This document shows, in pieces, positions 14,697 to 23,604 of a DNA stretch of 51,326 nt. Source of the DNA: an uncultured Clostridia bacterium (GTDB lineage: Bacteria; Bacillota; Clostridia; Oscillospirales; Ruminococcaceae); NCBI GenBank assembly GCA_947624745.1, contig CANQLR010000018.1, forward strand, positions 1 to 51,326, written 5' to 3'. The position numbers and the translations under genes were made by a program. Every line of letters begins with the position of its first letter. Positions within the stretch are counted from its first letter, which is position 1. Below the pieces are notes generated by a model. That model saw nothing but the letters and a program-made list of their open reading frames with translations. It made no database searches and had not been told where the DNA came from.

Positions 14697-15392
14697 ATGT
14701 GCGAAGATACCCGCGACGAAATAACCGAGGAGCAGCAGGAGGAATCCGAAAGATACCGCGACGTTGCCATATCGGGGGCGAAGCACCTTATACACTGTCT
14801 TTCGGTGATAGGTCAGATAGAGGGGCATTACATCCTCCCTCCGCAGAATAAAACGACGAAGTACGAGCATATTATGCCGGCGCTCGTGGCGATAGAGCAG
14901 GACCGCTCGATAGAAGGGCTTATCATAATCATAAACACCGTCGGCGGCGACGTCGAGGCGGGGCTTGCTTTGGCTGAGCTTATATCGTCCATGAAGACCC
15001 CGACCGTGTCGATAGTCGTCGGCGGGGGACACTCGATAGGCGTGCCGCTTGCTGTCAGCGCAAGAAAAAGCTTTATTGTCCGCTCGGCGACGATGACCGT
15101 TCACCCGGTGCGGCTCACAGGCCTTGTTTTGGGCGTGCCGCAGACTCTTTCCTACTTTGAAAAGATGCAGGAGCGCATAGTCCGCTTTGTTTCGGACAAT
15201 TCCCGAATCACCCCCGAGCGTTTCAAGGAGCTTATGCTCCGCACCGGCGAGCTTGTCATGGACGTCGGCAGCGTTCTGACAGGGGAGGACGCCGTCAAAG
15301 AGGGGATAATAGATCACGTCGGCGGGCTGTCCGAGGCGATTGAGTGCCTCTATTCGATGATAGAGGAGGGCGGGCAATGCTCTACACGGTGA
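14697..15392 (+). CDS. tepA: ClpP-like serine protease TepA (YmfB)
   Basis: A 231-residue ClpP-fold protein of the TepA type, linked in Bacillus to protein secretion and spore biology. [19 protein letters not shown] forms the oxyanion region, [15 protein letters not shown] carries the nucleophile serine, and [14 protein letters not shown] the histidine. The reading frame opens at 14625, but that ATG lies in the -10 box. GGAG seven bases before 14697 supports MCEDTRDE as the N-terminus. The order tepA, ylzJ-like, then ftsK/spoIIIE repeats the Bacillus subtilis order with uppP inserted, a strong context argument. Confidence 0.88.
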   Translation: MCEDTRDEITEEQQEESERYRDVAISGAKHLIHCLSVIGQIEGHYILPPQNKTTKYEHIMPALVAIEQDRSIEGLIIIINTVGGDVEAGLALAELISSMKTPTVSIVVGGGHSIGVPLAVSARKSFIVRSATMTVHPVRLTGLVLGVPQTLSYFEKMQERIVRFVSDNSRITPERFKELMLRTGELVMDVGSVLTGEDAVKEGIIDHVGGLSEAIECLYSMIEEGGQCSTR

Positions 15393-15571
15393 TAAGCGAG
15401 TACGATATATTTCTTTCCGGCTCAAAAGCGCGAAAATATATGGACGTTTCGGGCGGAAAGCTTGAATACAGCGGCTCGGGAAGGAATAAAAAGATAGTGG
15501 GTCTTTTTTCGACCGACCCCAAGATGTATCTTTCGGCAGAGCTTCAGCCGGGTCGGAAAATTAAAAATTAA
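15377..15571 (+). CDS. ylzJ: YlzJ-like protein
   Basis: A 64-residue protein starting [15 protein letters not shown], the typical opening of the YlzJ-like family, with basic residues at the C-terminus (LQPGRKIKN). Function is unknown. It overlaps the end of tepA by 16 bp, as in other Firmicutes where ylzJ sits between tepA and spoIIIE. An earlier in-frame ATG at 15344 would add residues absent from the family and is less likely. Confidence 0.75.
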   Translation: MLYTVISEYDIFLSGSKARKYMDVSGGKLEYSGSGRNKKIVGLFSTDPKMYLSAELQPGRKIKN

Positions 15572-15586
15572 AACGGAGGAATAATC

Positions 15587-16447
15587 ATGACGGTACTTGA
15601 CGCAATCTGGCAGGCGATAATCCAGGGGCTTACGGAGTTTCTCCCAGTGTCCAGCTCGGGGCACCTTTCACTCTACCAGCACTTTACGGGAAACAGCGGC
15701 GAGGGGGCGCTGATGTTCTCGGCACTTCTGCACCTCGGCACTCTGGCCGCGGTGATAGTGGTTTTCAGAAAGACGATACTCGATCTTATCCTCGAATTTT
15801 TCTCAATGATAAAGGACATCTTCACCGCTAAATTCTCAATCAAAAACGCGGGGCCCGAGCGGCGGCTCATCTTCATGTTCATAATCTCCACCGCAGTTCT
15901 GATACCGTTTTACATATTCAAGGGCTTCTTTGAGGGCTTCTCGGAGGACGCCTCGATATTCGCCGAGGGCATATGCTTCCTCTACACCGCGGCGATACTT
16001 CTTATGGCCGACAGGACCGAAAAGGGCAATAAGCGCATGACCGACCTTCGCACCCCCGACGCCGTGAGGATAGGCTTCTTCCAGGCCGTCGCGCTTCTTC
16101 CGGGAGTGAGCCGCTCCGGCTCGACGATATCCGCCGGCATCTTCAGCGGCCTCAAGCGCGAGGAAGCGGTGAGCTACAGCTTCATCTTAGGCATTCCCGC
16201 GATTTTGGGTGGCGGCCTCACCGAGCTCATCGGCGGCATAAAGCAGGAGACCAAGCCGGGAGTTCTTCCCTGCATCGTCGGCGTTATAATCGCCGCGATA
16301 GTTGGCTTTTTGGCGATAAAGCTCGTTCAGTGGCTGATGAAGACCGACAAGTTCAAATACTTCGCGGTATACACCGCTATACTCGGCGTTCTCGTTATAA
16401 TCGTATCTATAATTGAGCTCATTATGGGCAAGCCCATCACGTTTTAA
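15587..16447 (+). CDS. uppP: Undecaprenyl-diphosphatase
   Basis: A 286-residue polytopic membrane enzyme of the BacA/UppP family that dephosphorylates undecaprenyl pyrophosphate, recycling the lipid carrier for cell-wall synthesis. Its loss sensitises cells to bacitracin. Both active-site motifs are present: QGLTEFLPVSSSGHL (about residues 10-24) with the catalytic glutamate and serines, and LLPGVSRSGSTISAG in the second half. About eight hydrophobic helices are visible. GGAGG precedes the ATG. It lies between ylzJ and ftsK and is probably in one transcript with them. Confidence 0.95.
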   Translation: MTVLDAIWQAIIQGLTEFLPVSSSGHLSLYQHFTGNSGEGALMFSALLHLGTLAAVIVVFRKTILDLILEFFSMIKDIFTAKFSIKNAGPERRLIFMFIISTAVLIPFYIFKGFFEGFSEDASIFAEGICFLYTAAILLMADRTEKGNKRMTDLRTPDAVRIGFFQAVALLPGVSRSGSTISAGIFSGLKREEAVSYSFILGIPAILGGGLTELIGGIKQETKPGVLPCIVGVIIAAIVGFLAIKLVQWLMKTDKFKYFAVYTAILGVLVIIVSIIELIMGKPITF

Positions 16448-16475
16448 ATTGACATTTTGAAGGGAAAGTGCAGAA

Positions 16476-19052
16476 ATGGCGTCAAAAAACGCAAGATCCA
16501 AAAAATCCTCCGTCAGCAAAAAGGAGCTGAGCGAGGCCGCGAGACTTCGCCGGAACAGAATGTGGAGCTCCGTGATTTTCATTCTCGGGGTATTCGTCCT
16601 GTTCCTGACCTATATAAAGGGTCAGGCGGTTTGGCTTTTCTTACATAACGTAATATGGGGACTGACGGGCATATCCGCGGTGCTCTTAGCGCCGATAATG
16701 ATCTACGTCGCGGTAATGCTCGCCCTCGACCGCTCAAAGAGCGCCGTTGTCACGAAGATAATTCAGGGCAGCGCGCTTATACTTCTTTTGGGCCCCGTTT
16801 TCGAGATAATCTACTGCTTCGCCCACAAGCTCCCGATATACGAGGGCGAAAAGGTCTCGGACATAATCTCACTGCTTTACGAAAACGGCAAGCAGATGAA
16901 GGGCGGGGGAGCGCTCTCCATCGTCGTCGGCGGCACCCTTTCAAAGCTTTGCGGCGCGGTCGGCGCGCTCATAATAATCATTCTTCTTGTGATACTTTTC
17001 GCGATGCTTCTTACGAACATCACCCTTGTGGACGTGGTGGACTTCTTTGCCGGGCTGTTTCGCAGCGCGGGCACGGCTATTCGTGAGAGCGGCGAGGAGC
17101 GCGACCTCATAGAGGCTCAGCGCGCCGCCGAGGCTTCAAAGGCCGAGGAAAAGGCAAGAAAGGAAAGGCGGATAGACGTCGCGAAGTTCATCTCGGAGGA
17201 CGACGAGCCCCAAAAGGAGGAGTTCCCCCAGCACCCGGTCGTCGCGGATATCGAGATCGAGGACAAAAAGGACAAGAAAAAGAAAAAATCCATTTTCGAC
17301 CGCTTCGACGAGCCAAACGTTCCGCTTGAGCCGATAATCCCGGCAGTACCCGTACAGGACGAGCCGGTCATCGAGCCGATAAAGCTTGATAATTCGCCAT
17401 CTAAGGATGCTTCGCCCGCGCCCGCCGAGCCGGAGATAAGCGGAAACGTCATCAACACCGAGCAGGCCGACATGGTGAACCCGATTTATGTCACCGAGGA
17501 CGGCCAGACCTCGCTTTTGCAGACCGAGGACATGGTGCAGTCGGAATACGACGTGCCGCCGATTGACCTTCTTAACCCGCCGAGAAATTCGGCAAGCGTC
17601 GACGACGTGAGGACCGAGATACAGCAAAACTCCGAAACGCTCGTCGAAACGCTCCGCAGCTTCGGCGTTACGACCCGGCTTATAGACACCCACCGCGGCC
17701 CCTCCGTCACGAGGTATGAGCTCCAGCCAGCCGCGGGCGTAAAGGTCTCGAAGATAACGAACCTTGCCGACGATATCGCCCTTAACCTTGCTGCCGAGGG
17801 CGTAAGAATAGAAGCGCCTATCCCCGGCAAGGCGGCGGTTGGCATTGAGCTTGCAAACAAGGTCAGGGACACCGTTTATATCCGAGAGCTCATCGACTCG
17901 AACGAGTTCAGAACGCTTAAGTCGAAGCTCGGCTTCCCTGTCGGCAAGAACATCGAGGGAAAGATAGTCTGCGGCGACATCGCAAAAATGCCCCACCTTC
18001 TGATCGCGGGCACCACCGGCTCCGGTAAATCGGTGTTCACTAACTCGATAATCATGAGCATACTCTACAACGCTTCGCCCGAAGAGGTCAAGCTCATTCT
18101 CGTCGACCCGAAGCAGGTTGAATTCCCGGTCTACAACGGCATACCGCATCTTCTTATCCCGGTCGTTACCGACGCCAAGAAGGCCGCCGGCGCGCTCGGC
18201 TGGGCGGTGACCGAGATGATGAAGCGCTACAAGCTGTTTTCGGACAACGGCGTGCGCGACATCGGTGACTATAACGACTATGTCAAGGACAAGGAGGGCA
18301 TGGCGCCGCTCCCGAAGATAGTCATCGTGGTGGACGAGCTTGCCGACCTTATGATGGCCGCGCCGAAGGAGGTCGAGGACTCGATCTGCCGCATAGCGCA
18401 GCTCGCACGCGCCGCGGGTATGCACCTTGTCATCGCGACCCAGAGCCCGAGGGCGGATATCGTCACCGGACTTATCAAGGCAAATATCCCGAGCCGAGTG
18501 GCTCTTAAGGTATCGAACCAGATAGATTCGAGGGTAATTCTGGACGAAGGCGGAGCCGAAAAGCTCCTCGGAAACGGCGACCTTCTGTATAAGCCGGTCG
18601 GCGTAGGAAAGCCGGTCAGGATCCAAGGGAGCTTTGTCGCGACCGAGGAAATACGCCGCGTGGTTGAATTTTTGAAGGCGCAGACCGCCTCGCAGTACGA
18701 CGACGAGATAGCCGAGGAGATAGAAAAGCACATTCCCATTCCCAAGGGCGAAAAGGCTGCGGCTTCGGCCGAACAGGGCTCCTCCGATGACGGGCAGGGA
18801 GACATTATCGAGCGCGCGATAGACTGCATCGTCCGCGACAATGTGGCCTCAACGACCTATTTGCAGCGCCAGCTGAAGCTCGGCTACGCGAGGGCGGCAA
18901 GGATAATGGACGAGCTTGAGAACATGGGGGTAGTCGGCCCCGCGAACGGCGCGAAGCCCCGCGAGATACGCATGAGCAAGGCCGAATGGCTCGAAAGAAA
19001 GACATCCATGGGCGTTGACACGTCGGCAATAGTCCTCGGCGGCGACGACTGA
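16476..19052 (+). CDS. ftsK: DNA translocase FtsK/SpoIIIE
   Basis: An 858-residue ATP-driven DNA pump acting at the division or sporulation septum to clear chromosomes. The N-terminal 170 residues hold about four membrane helices. A charged linker (about 190-330) with acidic and proline-rich stretches follows. The motor has the Walker A GTTGSGKSVF and Walker B IVVDELADLMM, with the ATQSPRADIVTGLIKANIP sensor segment. The last 65 residues form the winged-helix gamma domain that reads orientation sequences. Position after tepA-ylzJ matches spoIIIE of Bacillus. Its stop overlaps the next ATG. Confidence 0.96.
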   Translation: MASKNARSKKSSVSKKELSEAARLRRNRMWSSVIFILGVFVLFLTYIKGQAVWLFLHNVIWGLTGISAVLLAPIMIYVAVMLALDRSKSAVVTKIIQGSALILLLGPVFEIIYCFAHKLPIYEGEKVSDIISLLYENGKQMKGGGALSIVVGGTLSKLCGAVGALIIIILLVILFAMLLTNITLVDVVDFFAGLFRSAGTAIRESGEERDLIEAQRAAEASKAEEKARKERRIDVAKFISEDDEPQKEEFPQHPVVADIEIEDKKDKKKKKSIFDRFDEPNVPLEPIIPAVPVQDEPVIEPIKLDNSPSKDASPAPAEPEISGNVINTEQADMVNPIYVTEDGQTSLLQTEDMVQSEYDVPPIDLLNPPRNSASVDDVRTEIQQNSETLVETLRSFGVTTRLIDTHRGPSVTRYELQPAAGVKVSKITNLADDIALNLAAEGVRIEAPIPGKAAVGIELANKVRDTVYIRELIDSNEFRTLKSKLGFPVGKNIEGKIVCGDIAKMPHLLIAGTTGSGKSVFTNSIIMSILYNASPEEVKLILVDPKQVEFPVYNGIPHLLIPVVTDAKKAAGALGWAVTEMMKRYKLFSDNGVRDIGDYNDYVKDKEGMAPLPKIVIVVDELADLMMAAPKEVEDSICRIAQLARAAGMHLVIATQSPRADIVTGLIKANIPSRVALKVSNQIDSRVILDEGGAEKLLGNGDLLYKPVGVGKPVRIQGSFVATEEIRRVVEFLKAQTASQYDDEIAEEIEKHIPIPKGEKAAASAEQGSSDDGQGDIIERAIDCIVRDNVASTTYLQRQLKLGYARAARIMDELENMGVVGPANGAKPREIRMSKAEWLERKTSMGVDTSAIVLGGDD

Positions 19053-19993
19053 TGCAAAAAGCCGCTGAAAAGCCCGGAAAACGGCATGTTTGGTTCAGGC
19101 TCGGGCTGATAATCCTGCTTCTTGCCGCGGCGGTGATATATCTTCTCTACGACAGCGGGAAAATTTCCCTGCCGTTTCTTCCCGACAACCGCCAGGCGCC
19201 TCTGCCGGACGGCACCGCGAGGGTGCATTTTATCGACGTCGGGCAGGGCGACTGCGAGCTGATCGAGACCTCCGACGGCGGCACCGTTCTTATAGACAGC
19301 GGTGAGAGCGACTACGGCCCGAGGGTGATAAATTGCTTAAACCGCTTAGGCGTTGAAAGCCTCGACTACATCATAATTTCCCACCCGCATTCCGACCACA
19401 TGGGCGGCATGGGGGACATAATAAACGCCCTCGGCAACGGCGCGAAGGTGATACTCCCGAATATCCCGGAGGAATTTATCCCGGTGTCATACGCCGAGGA
19501 GAGCCTTATCTCCGCGCTCGAAAAGACCGACTGCGAGCCGATTTACGCCGAGGACATGAGTATAAATATCGGCGGCGGAACGCTTGATATATGGGCCTCG
19601 GACTATTCGGGGGAGAATCTGAATAACTATTCTCCGGCGGTGAAATTCACGTTCGGGGAAATAAGCTTTCTCTTCGCCGGCGACATGGAGTCGGACATGG
19701 AATATGCGCTTTTGGAGGACGGCTATGACCCCGAAGCGACTGTATATAAGCTTTCGCACCACGGCAGCTCGACCTCAAACTCGACCCTTTGGCTGGCGGC
19801 GGTGTCGCCCGAATACGCGGTGTGCGAATGCGGCGCGGGGAACTCCTACGGCCACCCGCACGACAGCGTGATACGCGCGGTGGAGGACTATACCGACAAA
19901 ATATATCGGACCGACCTTGACGGCACGGTGATATTTTACACCGACGGCAGGACGGCGGAGGTTTCGACCGAAAGGCAGGCGAGCGGAAAATGA
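19052..19993 (+). CDS. ComEC/Rec2-like metallo-beta-lactamase-fold protein
   Basis: A 313-residue protein with one N-terminal membrane anchor (about residues 15-33) and an outer MBL domain. ARVHFIDVGQGDCELIETSDGGTVLIDSG opens the fold, and SHPHSDHMGGM is the metal-binding HxHxDH motif. Later LFAGDME, LSHHGSSTSNS and the C-terminal GHPHDSVI add further ligands. It is the stand-alone form of the extracellular nuclease-like domain of the competence channel ComEC. It lacks the channel domain, so it may be a secreted nuclease or phosphodiesterase. The following DUF3006 gene is its usual companion. Confidence 0.88.
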   Translation: MQKAAEKPGKRHVWFRLGLIILLLAAAVIYLLYDSGKISLPFLPDNRQAPLPDGTARVHFIDVGQGDCELIETSDGGTVLIDSGESDYGPRVINCLNRLGVESLDYIIISHPHSDHMGGMGDIINALGNGAKVILPNIPEEFIPVSYAEESLISALEKTDCEPIYAEDMSINIGGGTLDIWASDYSGENLNNYSPAVKFTFGEISFLFAGDMESDMEYALLEDGYDPEATVYKLSHHGSSTSNSTLWLAAVSPEYAVCECGAGNSYGHPHDSVIRAVEDYTDKIYRTDLDGTVIFYTDGRTAEVSTERQASGK

Positions 19994-20205
19994 CCGTTAT
20001 AGACAGGTTTGAGGGAAACATCGCGGTCATTGAGGAGGGCGGTCATAAAAGGGAGATACCTCGGGAGCTCCTGCCCGAAAACGCCTCGGAGGGCGACGTG
20101 ATAATAATTTCCGAAAGCGGCATAACGCTTGATCATGAGGCGGCAAAGGCCCGCGGGAAAAGCCTTTTTATGCGGCTTACGAAACTTATGGGAGGCAGAA
20201 AATGA
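19990..20205 (+). CDS. DUF3006 domain protein
   Basis: A 71-residue protein with the DUF3006 pattern: a short beta-rich domain starting TVIDRFEGNIAVIEEGG and REIPRELLPENASEGDVI. Such proteins are often next to or fused to ComEC-like MBL proteins, and here the genes overlap by 4 bp (ATGA). The function is unknown. It also overlaps the next gene by 4 bp. Confidence 0.85.
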   Translation: MTVIDRFEGNIAVIEEGGHKREIPRELLPENASEGDVIIISESGITLDHEAAKARGKSLFMRLTKLMGGRK

Positions 20206-21083
20206 ACGAAAATCTTTTTGCGGTCTTAAGCGCAAAGATCCCGGAATTTTCAAAGGGTCACCGTAAAATTGCCGAATTTATCCTTTCGCATTACGACAAG
20301 GCGGCGTTTATGACGGCGTCGAAGCTCGGCGACTGCGTCGGAGTGAGCGAATCGACGGTCGTGCGCTTTGCGACGGAGCTCGGCTTCGAGGGATACCCGG
20401 AGCTTCAGAAGGCGCTTCAGGAGGAGATGCGCACCCGCCTCACCGCGGTTCAGCGCATCGAGGTCAGCGTAGACCGCTTCAGCCACGATGAAATTTTCAA
20501 GAGCGTTCTGCTTCACGACATCGACCGCATTCGCCGGACTCTCGAGGAGACCACCACCGAAAATTTCGGCGCGACGGTTGATCTCATCGTCGGCGCGTCG
20601 CGGATATACATAATGGGGATACGCAGCTCGGCTGCGCTCGCGAGCTTTTTGGGCTACTACTTCAAGCTGATGCTCCCGAACGTCACCGTCATCGAAACAG
20701 GCAGCCGAAGCGAGCTTTACGAGCAGCTTATGCACATGAGCAGCGAGGACGTCCTCGTCGGGATATCCTTCCCGCGATACTCCCGCCAGACCGTGCACGC
20801 GCTGACTTATGCCAAAAACATCGGCGCGAAAACTATCGCGATCACCGACCGCACCGACAGCCCGATCGCGCAGAAGGCGGACAGAGCGCTTCTTGCCAAA
20901 AGCGACATGGTGTCGTTTGTAGATTCGCTCGTCGCGCCGCTCAGCCTCATAAACGCGCTCATCGTGGCGGTTTCGATAAGGAATAAGGAGGTCGTCTCCA
21001 AAAATTTTGAAATATTAGACAGAATCTGGGAAGAATACGAGGTCTACGAGAAAAACGGAGGGGTTGAAGAAAACGGCGTATGA
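20202..21083 (+). CDS. MurR/RpiR-family transcriptional regulator
   Basis: A 293-residue regulator. The N-terminal RpiR helix-turn-helix (FSKGHRKIAEFILSHYDKAAFMTASKLGDCVGVSESTVVRFATELGFEGYPELQKAL) is joined to a SIS domain (about residues 125-260) that senses phosphosugars, with GIRSSAALASFLGYYFKLM and GISFPRYSRQTVHALTYAKNIGAKTIAITD. The family usually controls amino-sugar or sugar-phosphate genes, but its neighbours here are an unrelated MBL pair and a flavoprotein. A 4-bp overlap couples it to DUF3006. Confidence 0.93.
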   Translation: MNENLFAVLSAKIPEFSKGHRKIAEFILSHYDKAAFMTASKLGDCVGVSESTVVRFATELGFEGYPELQKALQEEMRTRLTAVQRIEVSVDRFSHDEIFKSVLLHDIDRIRRTLEETTTENFGATVDLIVGASRIYIMGIRSSAALASFLGYYFKLMLPNVTVIETGSRSELYEQLMHMSSEDVLVGISFPRYSRQTVHALTYAKNIGAKTIAITDRTDSPIAQKADRALLAKSDMVSFVDSLVAPLSLINALIVAVSIRNKEVVSKNFEILDRIWEEYEVYEKNGGVEENGV

Positions 21084-22317
21084 CGTTATAATTGTCGGCG
21101 GGGGAGCCTCGGGGCTTTTCTGCGCGGCAAACCTTTTGAGCCGCGGTGCGAGCGTTCTCATCTTCGAGCCGAACCGCTTTTTGGGGAGAAAGCTCCGCAT
21201 AACCGGCAAGGGTAGATGCAACCTCACGAACAACTGCACGCCCGACGAGGTGATGAAAAACATCGTCAGGAACCCGAATTTCCTCTACTCGGCGCTCTCG
21301 AAAATGCCGCCCGAGAGGATAATGAGCTGGTTCGAGGCTGCGGGAGTGCCGCTTAAGACCGAGCGCGGCAGGAGGGTATTCCCGGTATCCGACAGCGCAA
21401 ATGACGTCGCCGAGGCGCTTTGCAGGGCATGCGACAAAGCGCAGGTGATACGATCCCGCGTTGATTCCCTGATATGCGAAAACGGCGGGATAAAGGGCGT
21501 TTTGGCGGGCGGGAAAAATTATTTTTCGAAATTCGTGGTCTTGGCGACCGGCGGGAAAAGTTACCCAAGGACCGGCTCGGACGGAAGCGGGTATTCGCTT
21601 GCCTCCGCCGTTGGGCACACGGTCACGCCGCAGAGCACGTCGCTGGTGCCGGTTATTACCGAGGAAAAGTTTCCCTCGCTCGGCGGATTTTTACTGAAAA
21701 ACGTGTCGCTCTGCCTTTATGATACGGCAAAGTCCAAAAAGCCGCTCTATCAGGAGCTCGGTGAGTTCTGCCTCGAGCCCTACGGCCTGTCCGGCGCGAT
21801 GGCGCTTTCGGCCTCCTGCTTTATGGAACCGGAGAAGCTCAGATGTAAAGCATATCGCCTTGACATTGATTTCAAGCCCGGCCTCACGCGGGAGCAGCTG
21901 GAGAAAAGAATACTCCGGGACATCTCCTCAACGCCGCGACTCACGGTTGACGGATTGTTATGCGGATTGCTGCCGAAGCAGATTGCCGGGGACTTTGCGA
22001 GTCGCATAGAGCTTGACGGTACGGCGCTTTGCTCAAATATGAATAAGCAGACCAGAGATTTCATAATTGATAAATTGAAACATTTCACCCTGACCCCGAC
22101 CGCGCTTTGCGGCTTCGATCAGGCGATAATCACGCGGGGTGGGGTGTCGGTCAGGGAAATAGAGCCCGCGACGATGGAGTCGAAGCTTGTAAATGGACTT
22201 TACTTTACAGGTGAGATAATCGACTGCGACGGCCTCACCGGCGGGTATAATTTGACAGTGGCGTTTTCCACCGCATTTTGTGCGGCGGAGAATATAATTA
22301 GCAAAGGAGCAGATTAA
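21064..22317 (+). CDS. YhiN/HI0933-family flavoprotein
   Basis: A 417-residue FAD- and NAD(P)-binding oxidoreductase-like protein. The N-terminal dinucleotide motif is VIIVGGGASGLFCAANLLSRGASVLIFEPNRFLGRKLRITGKGRCNLTNNC, where GKGRCNLTN is diagnostic. The end has GLYFTGEIIDCDGLTGGYNLTVAFSTA, which closes the FAD site. The reaction is unknown. The best start is a TTG at 21064. GGAGGGG lies almost directly before it, an unusually short spacing, and no better start in frame is visible. It overlaps the RpiR gene by 20 bp. It often precedes cmk in Clostridia. Confidence 0.9.
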   Translation: MKKTAYDVIIVGGGASGLFCAANLLSRGASVLIFEPNRFLGRKLRITGKGRCNLTNNCTPDEVMKNIVRNPNFLYSALSKMPPERIMSWFEAAGVPLKTERGRRVFPVSDSANDVAEALCRACDKAQVIRSRVDSLICENGGIKGVLAGGKNYFSKFVVLATGGKSYPRTGSDGSGYSLASAVGHTVTPQSTSLVPVITEEKFPSLGGFLLKNVSLCLYDTAKSKKPLYQELGEFCLEPYGLSGAMALSASCFMEPEKLRCKAYRLDIDFKPGLTREQLEKRILRDISSTPRLTVDGLLCGLLPKQIAGDFASRIELDGTALCSNMNKQTRDFIIDKLKHFTLTPTALCGFDQAIITRGGVSVREIEPATMESKLVNGLYFTGEIIDCDGLTGGYNLTVAFSTAFCAAENIISKGAD

Positions 22318-23604
22318 ATGGGTTTGAACTGTGCGCTTGACGGCCCGAGCGGTGCCGGAAAGTCAACTATCGCAAAGACTGTTGCGAGGCGCTTGGGATA
22401 CGTCTACGTCGACACCGGCGCGATGTACCGCGCCATCGGGCTTTATGTGACCCGCGCCGGCGCGGATACGAAGGAAAAAGAGGCTGTGGTGCCGCTTCTT
22501 AAGGACATTTCGGTCGAGCTTGAATACAGCGACGGCGAGCAGAGGGTGCTTCTGAACGGCGAGGACGTTTCGGGCGAGATACGCACTCCGGAGATCTCCA
22601 TGGCTGCCTCGAACGTCTCCGCGATTCCCGAGGTCAGGCAATTTCTTTTGGAGCTTCAGCGCTCTATCGCGAAAAAGAACAACATCATCATGGACGGCCG
22701 CGACATCGGCACCGTTATTCTCCCGAACGCCGACGTCAAGGTGTTTCTGACCGCATCGGCCGAGGAGCGCGCCCGCAGAAGATGCGATGAGCTTAAGGCG
22801 AAGGGCCGGGACGTGAGCTTCGAGAAGATTCTTGCCGACATAAATCAGCGCGACTATAACGACACTCACCGCGAGACCGCGCCCCTCAAAAAGGCGGAGG
22901 GCGCCGTCGAGATCGACTCGACGAACATGAGCATCGAGGAGGTCGCCGACAGGATAGAGGAGCTTATCGACGAGGCGATACACCGCGATTTCAAGGTGAT
23001 TCCCGCGTGGCGCAGGGCGACCTATTCGATACTTCGCTTCATCGTCTCGATACCGTTTTTCCTGATTTTCAGGATCAAATACGAGAACACCGAGAATATG
23101 CCTAAATGCGGCTCGGTGATAATCGCGGGCAATCACCAGACATGGTTCGACCCGATACTCATCGCGATAAAGGTGAGATATATTTCCAGCTATATGGCCA
23201 AGGCGGAGCTTTTCAACCACCCGATTCTCGGCCTTGCGATACGCATGGTCCACGGCTTCCCGACGAGGCGCTCGTCTAACGACGTTTCCTCACTTTCGAG
23301 GGCCGAGGCGTTTATCCGAAAGGGGTATAATCTGACCATCTTCCCCGAGGGCACCCGCTCGAAGGACGGAAAGATTGGCAAGGCTAAAAGCGGCGTCGCG
23401 CTGATAGCTTCGCGCTGCGGTGTGCCGGTATACCCCGTCGGGATTTCCTTCAAGCGGCCGCTTCGGTTCCGCTCGACCATCACCCTGAAATTCGGCAAGC
23501 CCCTTGACCCCGAGGAGCTTAAGATAACCTCGATGTCGAAGTCCGATCTTCGCGAGGCAGGGGAGAGGATAATGTCGAAAATTGCGGAGCTGGTCGACCA
23601 ATGA
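22318..23604 (+). CDS. cmk-plsC: Fused cytidylate kinase and 1-acylglycerol-3-phosphate acyltransferase
   Basis: A 428-residue two-domain protein. Residues 1 to about 220 are CMP/dCMP kinase: P-loop GPSGAGKST at 9-17, VDTGAMYRAIG, MDGRDIGTVILPNA and the RR-x-ELKAKG lid region. Residues from about 225 are a PlsC acyltransferase that makes phosphatidic acid: NHQTWFD provides the HX4D catalytic pair and IFPEGTRSKDGK the glycerol-phosphate site, preceded by a hydrophobic helix. In many Clostridia cmk and plsC are adjacent separate genes. Here they share one frame with no stop. The stop is followed at once by ispH (4-bp overlap). Confidence 0.93.
   Translation: MGLNCALDGPSGAGKSTIAKTVARRLGYVYVDTGAMYRAIGLYVTRAGADTKEKEAVVPLLKDISVELEYSDGEQRVLLNGEDVSGEIRTPEISMAASNVSAIPEVRQFLLELQRSIAKKNNIIMDGRDIGTVILPNADVKVFLTASAEERARRRCDELKAKGRDVSFEKILADINQRDYNDTHRETAPLKKAEGAVEIDSTNMSIEEVADRIEELIDEAIHRDFKVIPAWRRATYSILRFIVSIPFFLIFRIKYENTENMPKCGSVIIAGNHQTWFDPILIAIKVRYISSYMAKAELFNHPILGLAIRMVHGFPTRRSSNDVSSLSRAEAFIRKGYNLTIFPEGTRSKDGKIGKAKSGVALIASRCGVPVYPVGISFKRPLRFRSTITLKFGKPLDPEELKITSMSKSDLREAGERIMSKIAELVDQ

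Noticed and set aside
17136-18731. A 531-codon open frame on the minus strand opposite ftsK
   Set aside because: It is antisense to a clearly conserved translocase, has arginine- and valine-rich shadow composition, and lacks a ribosome-binding site. GC-rich third positions keep such frames open by chance.
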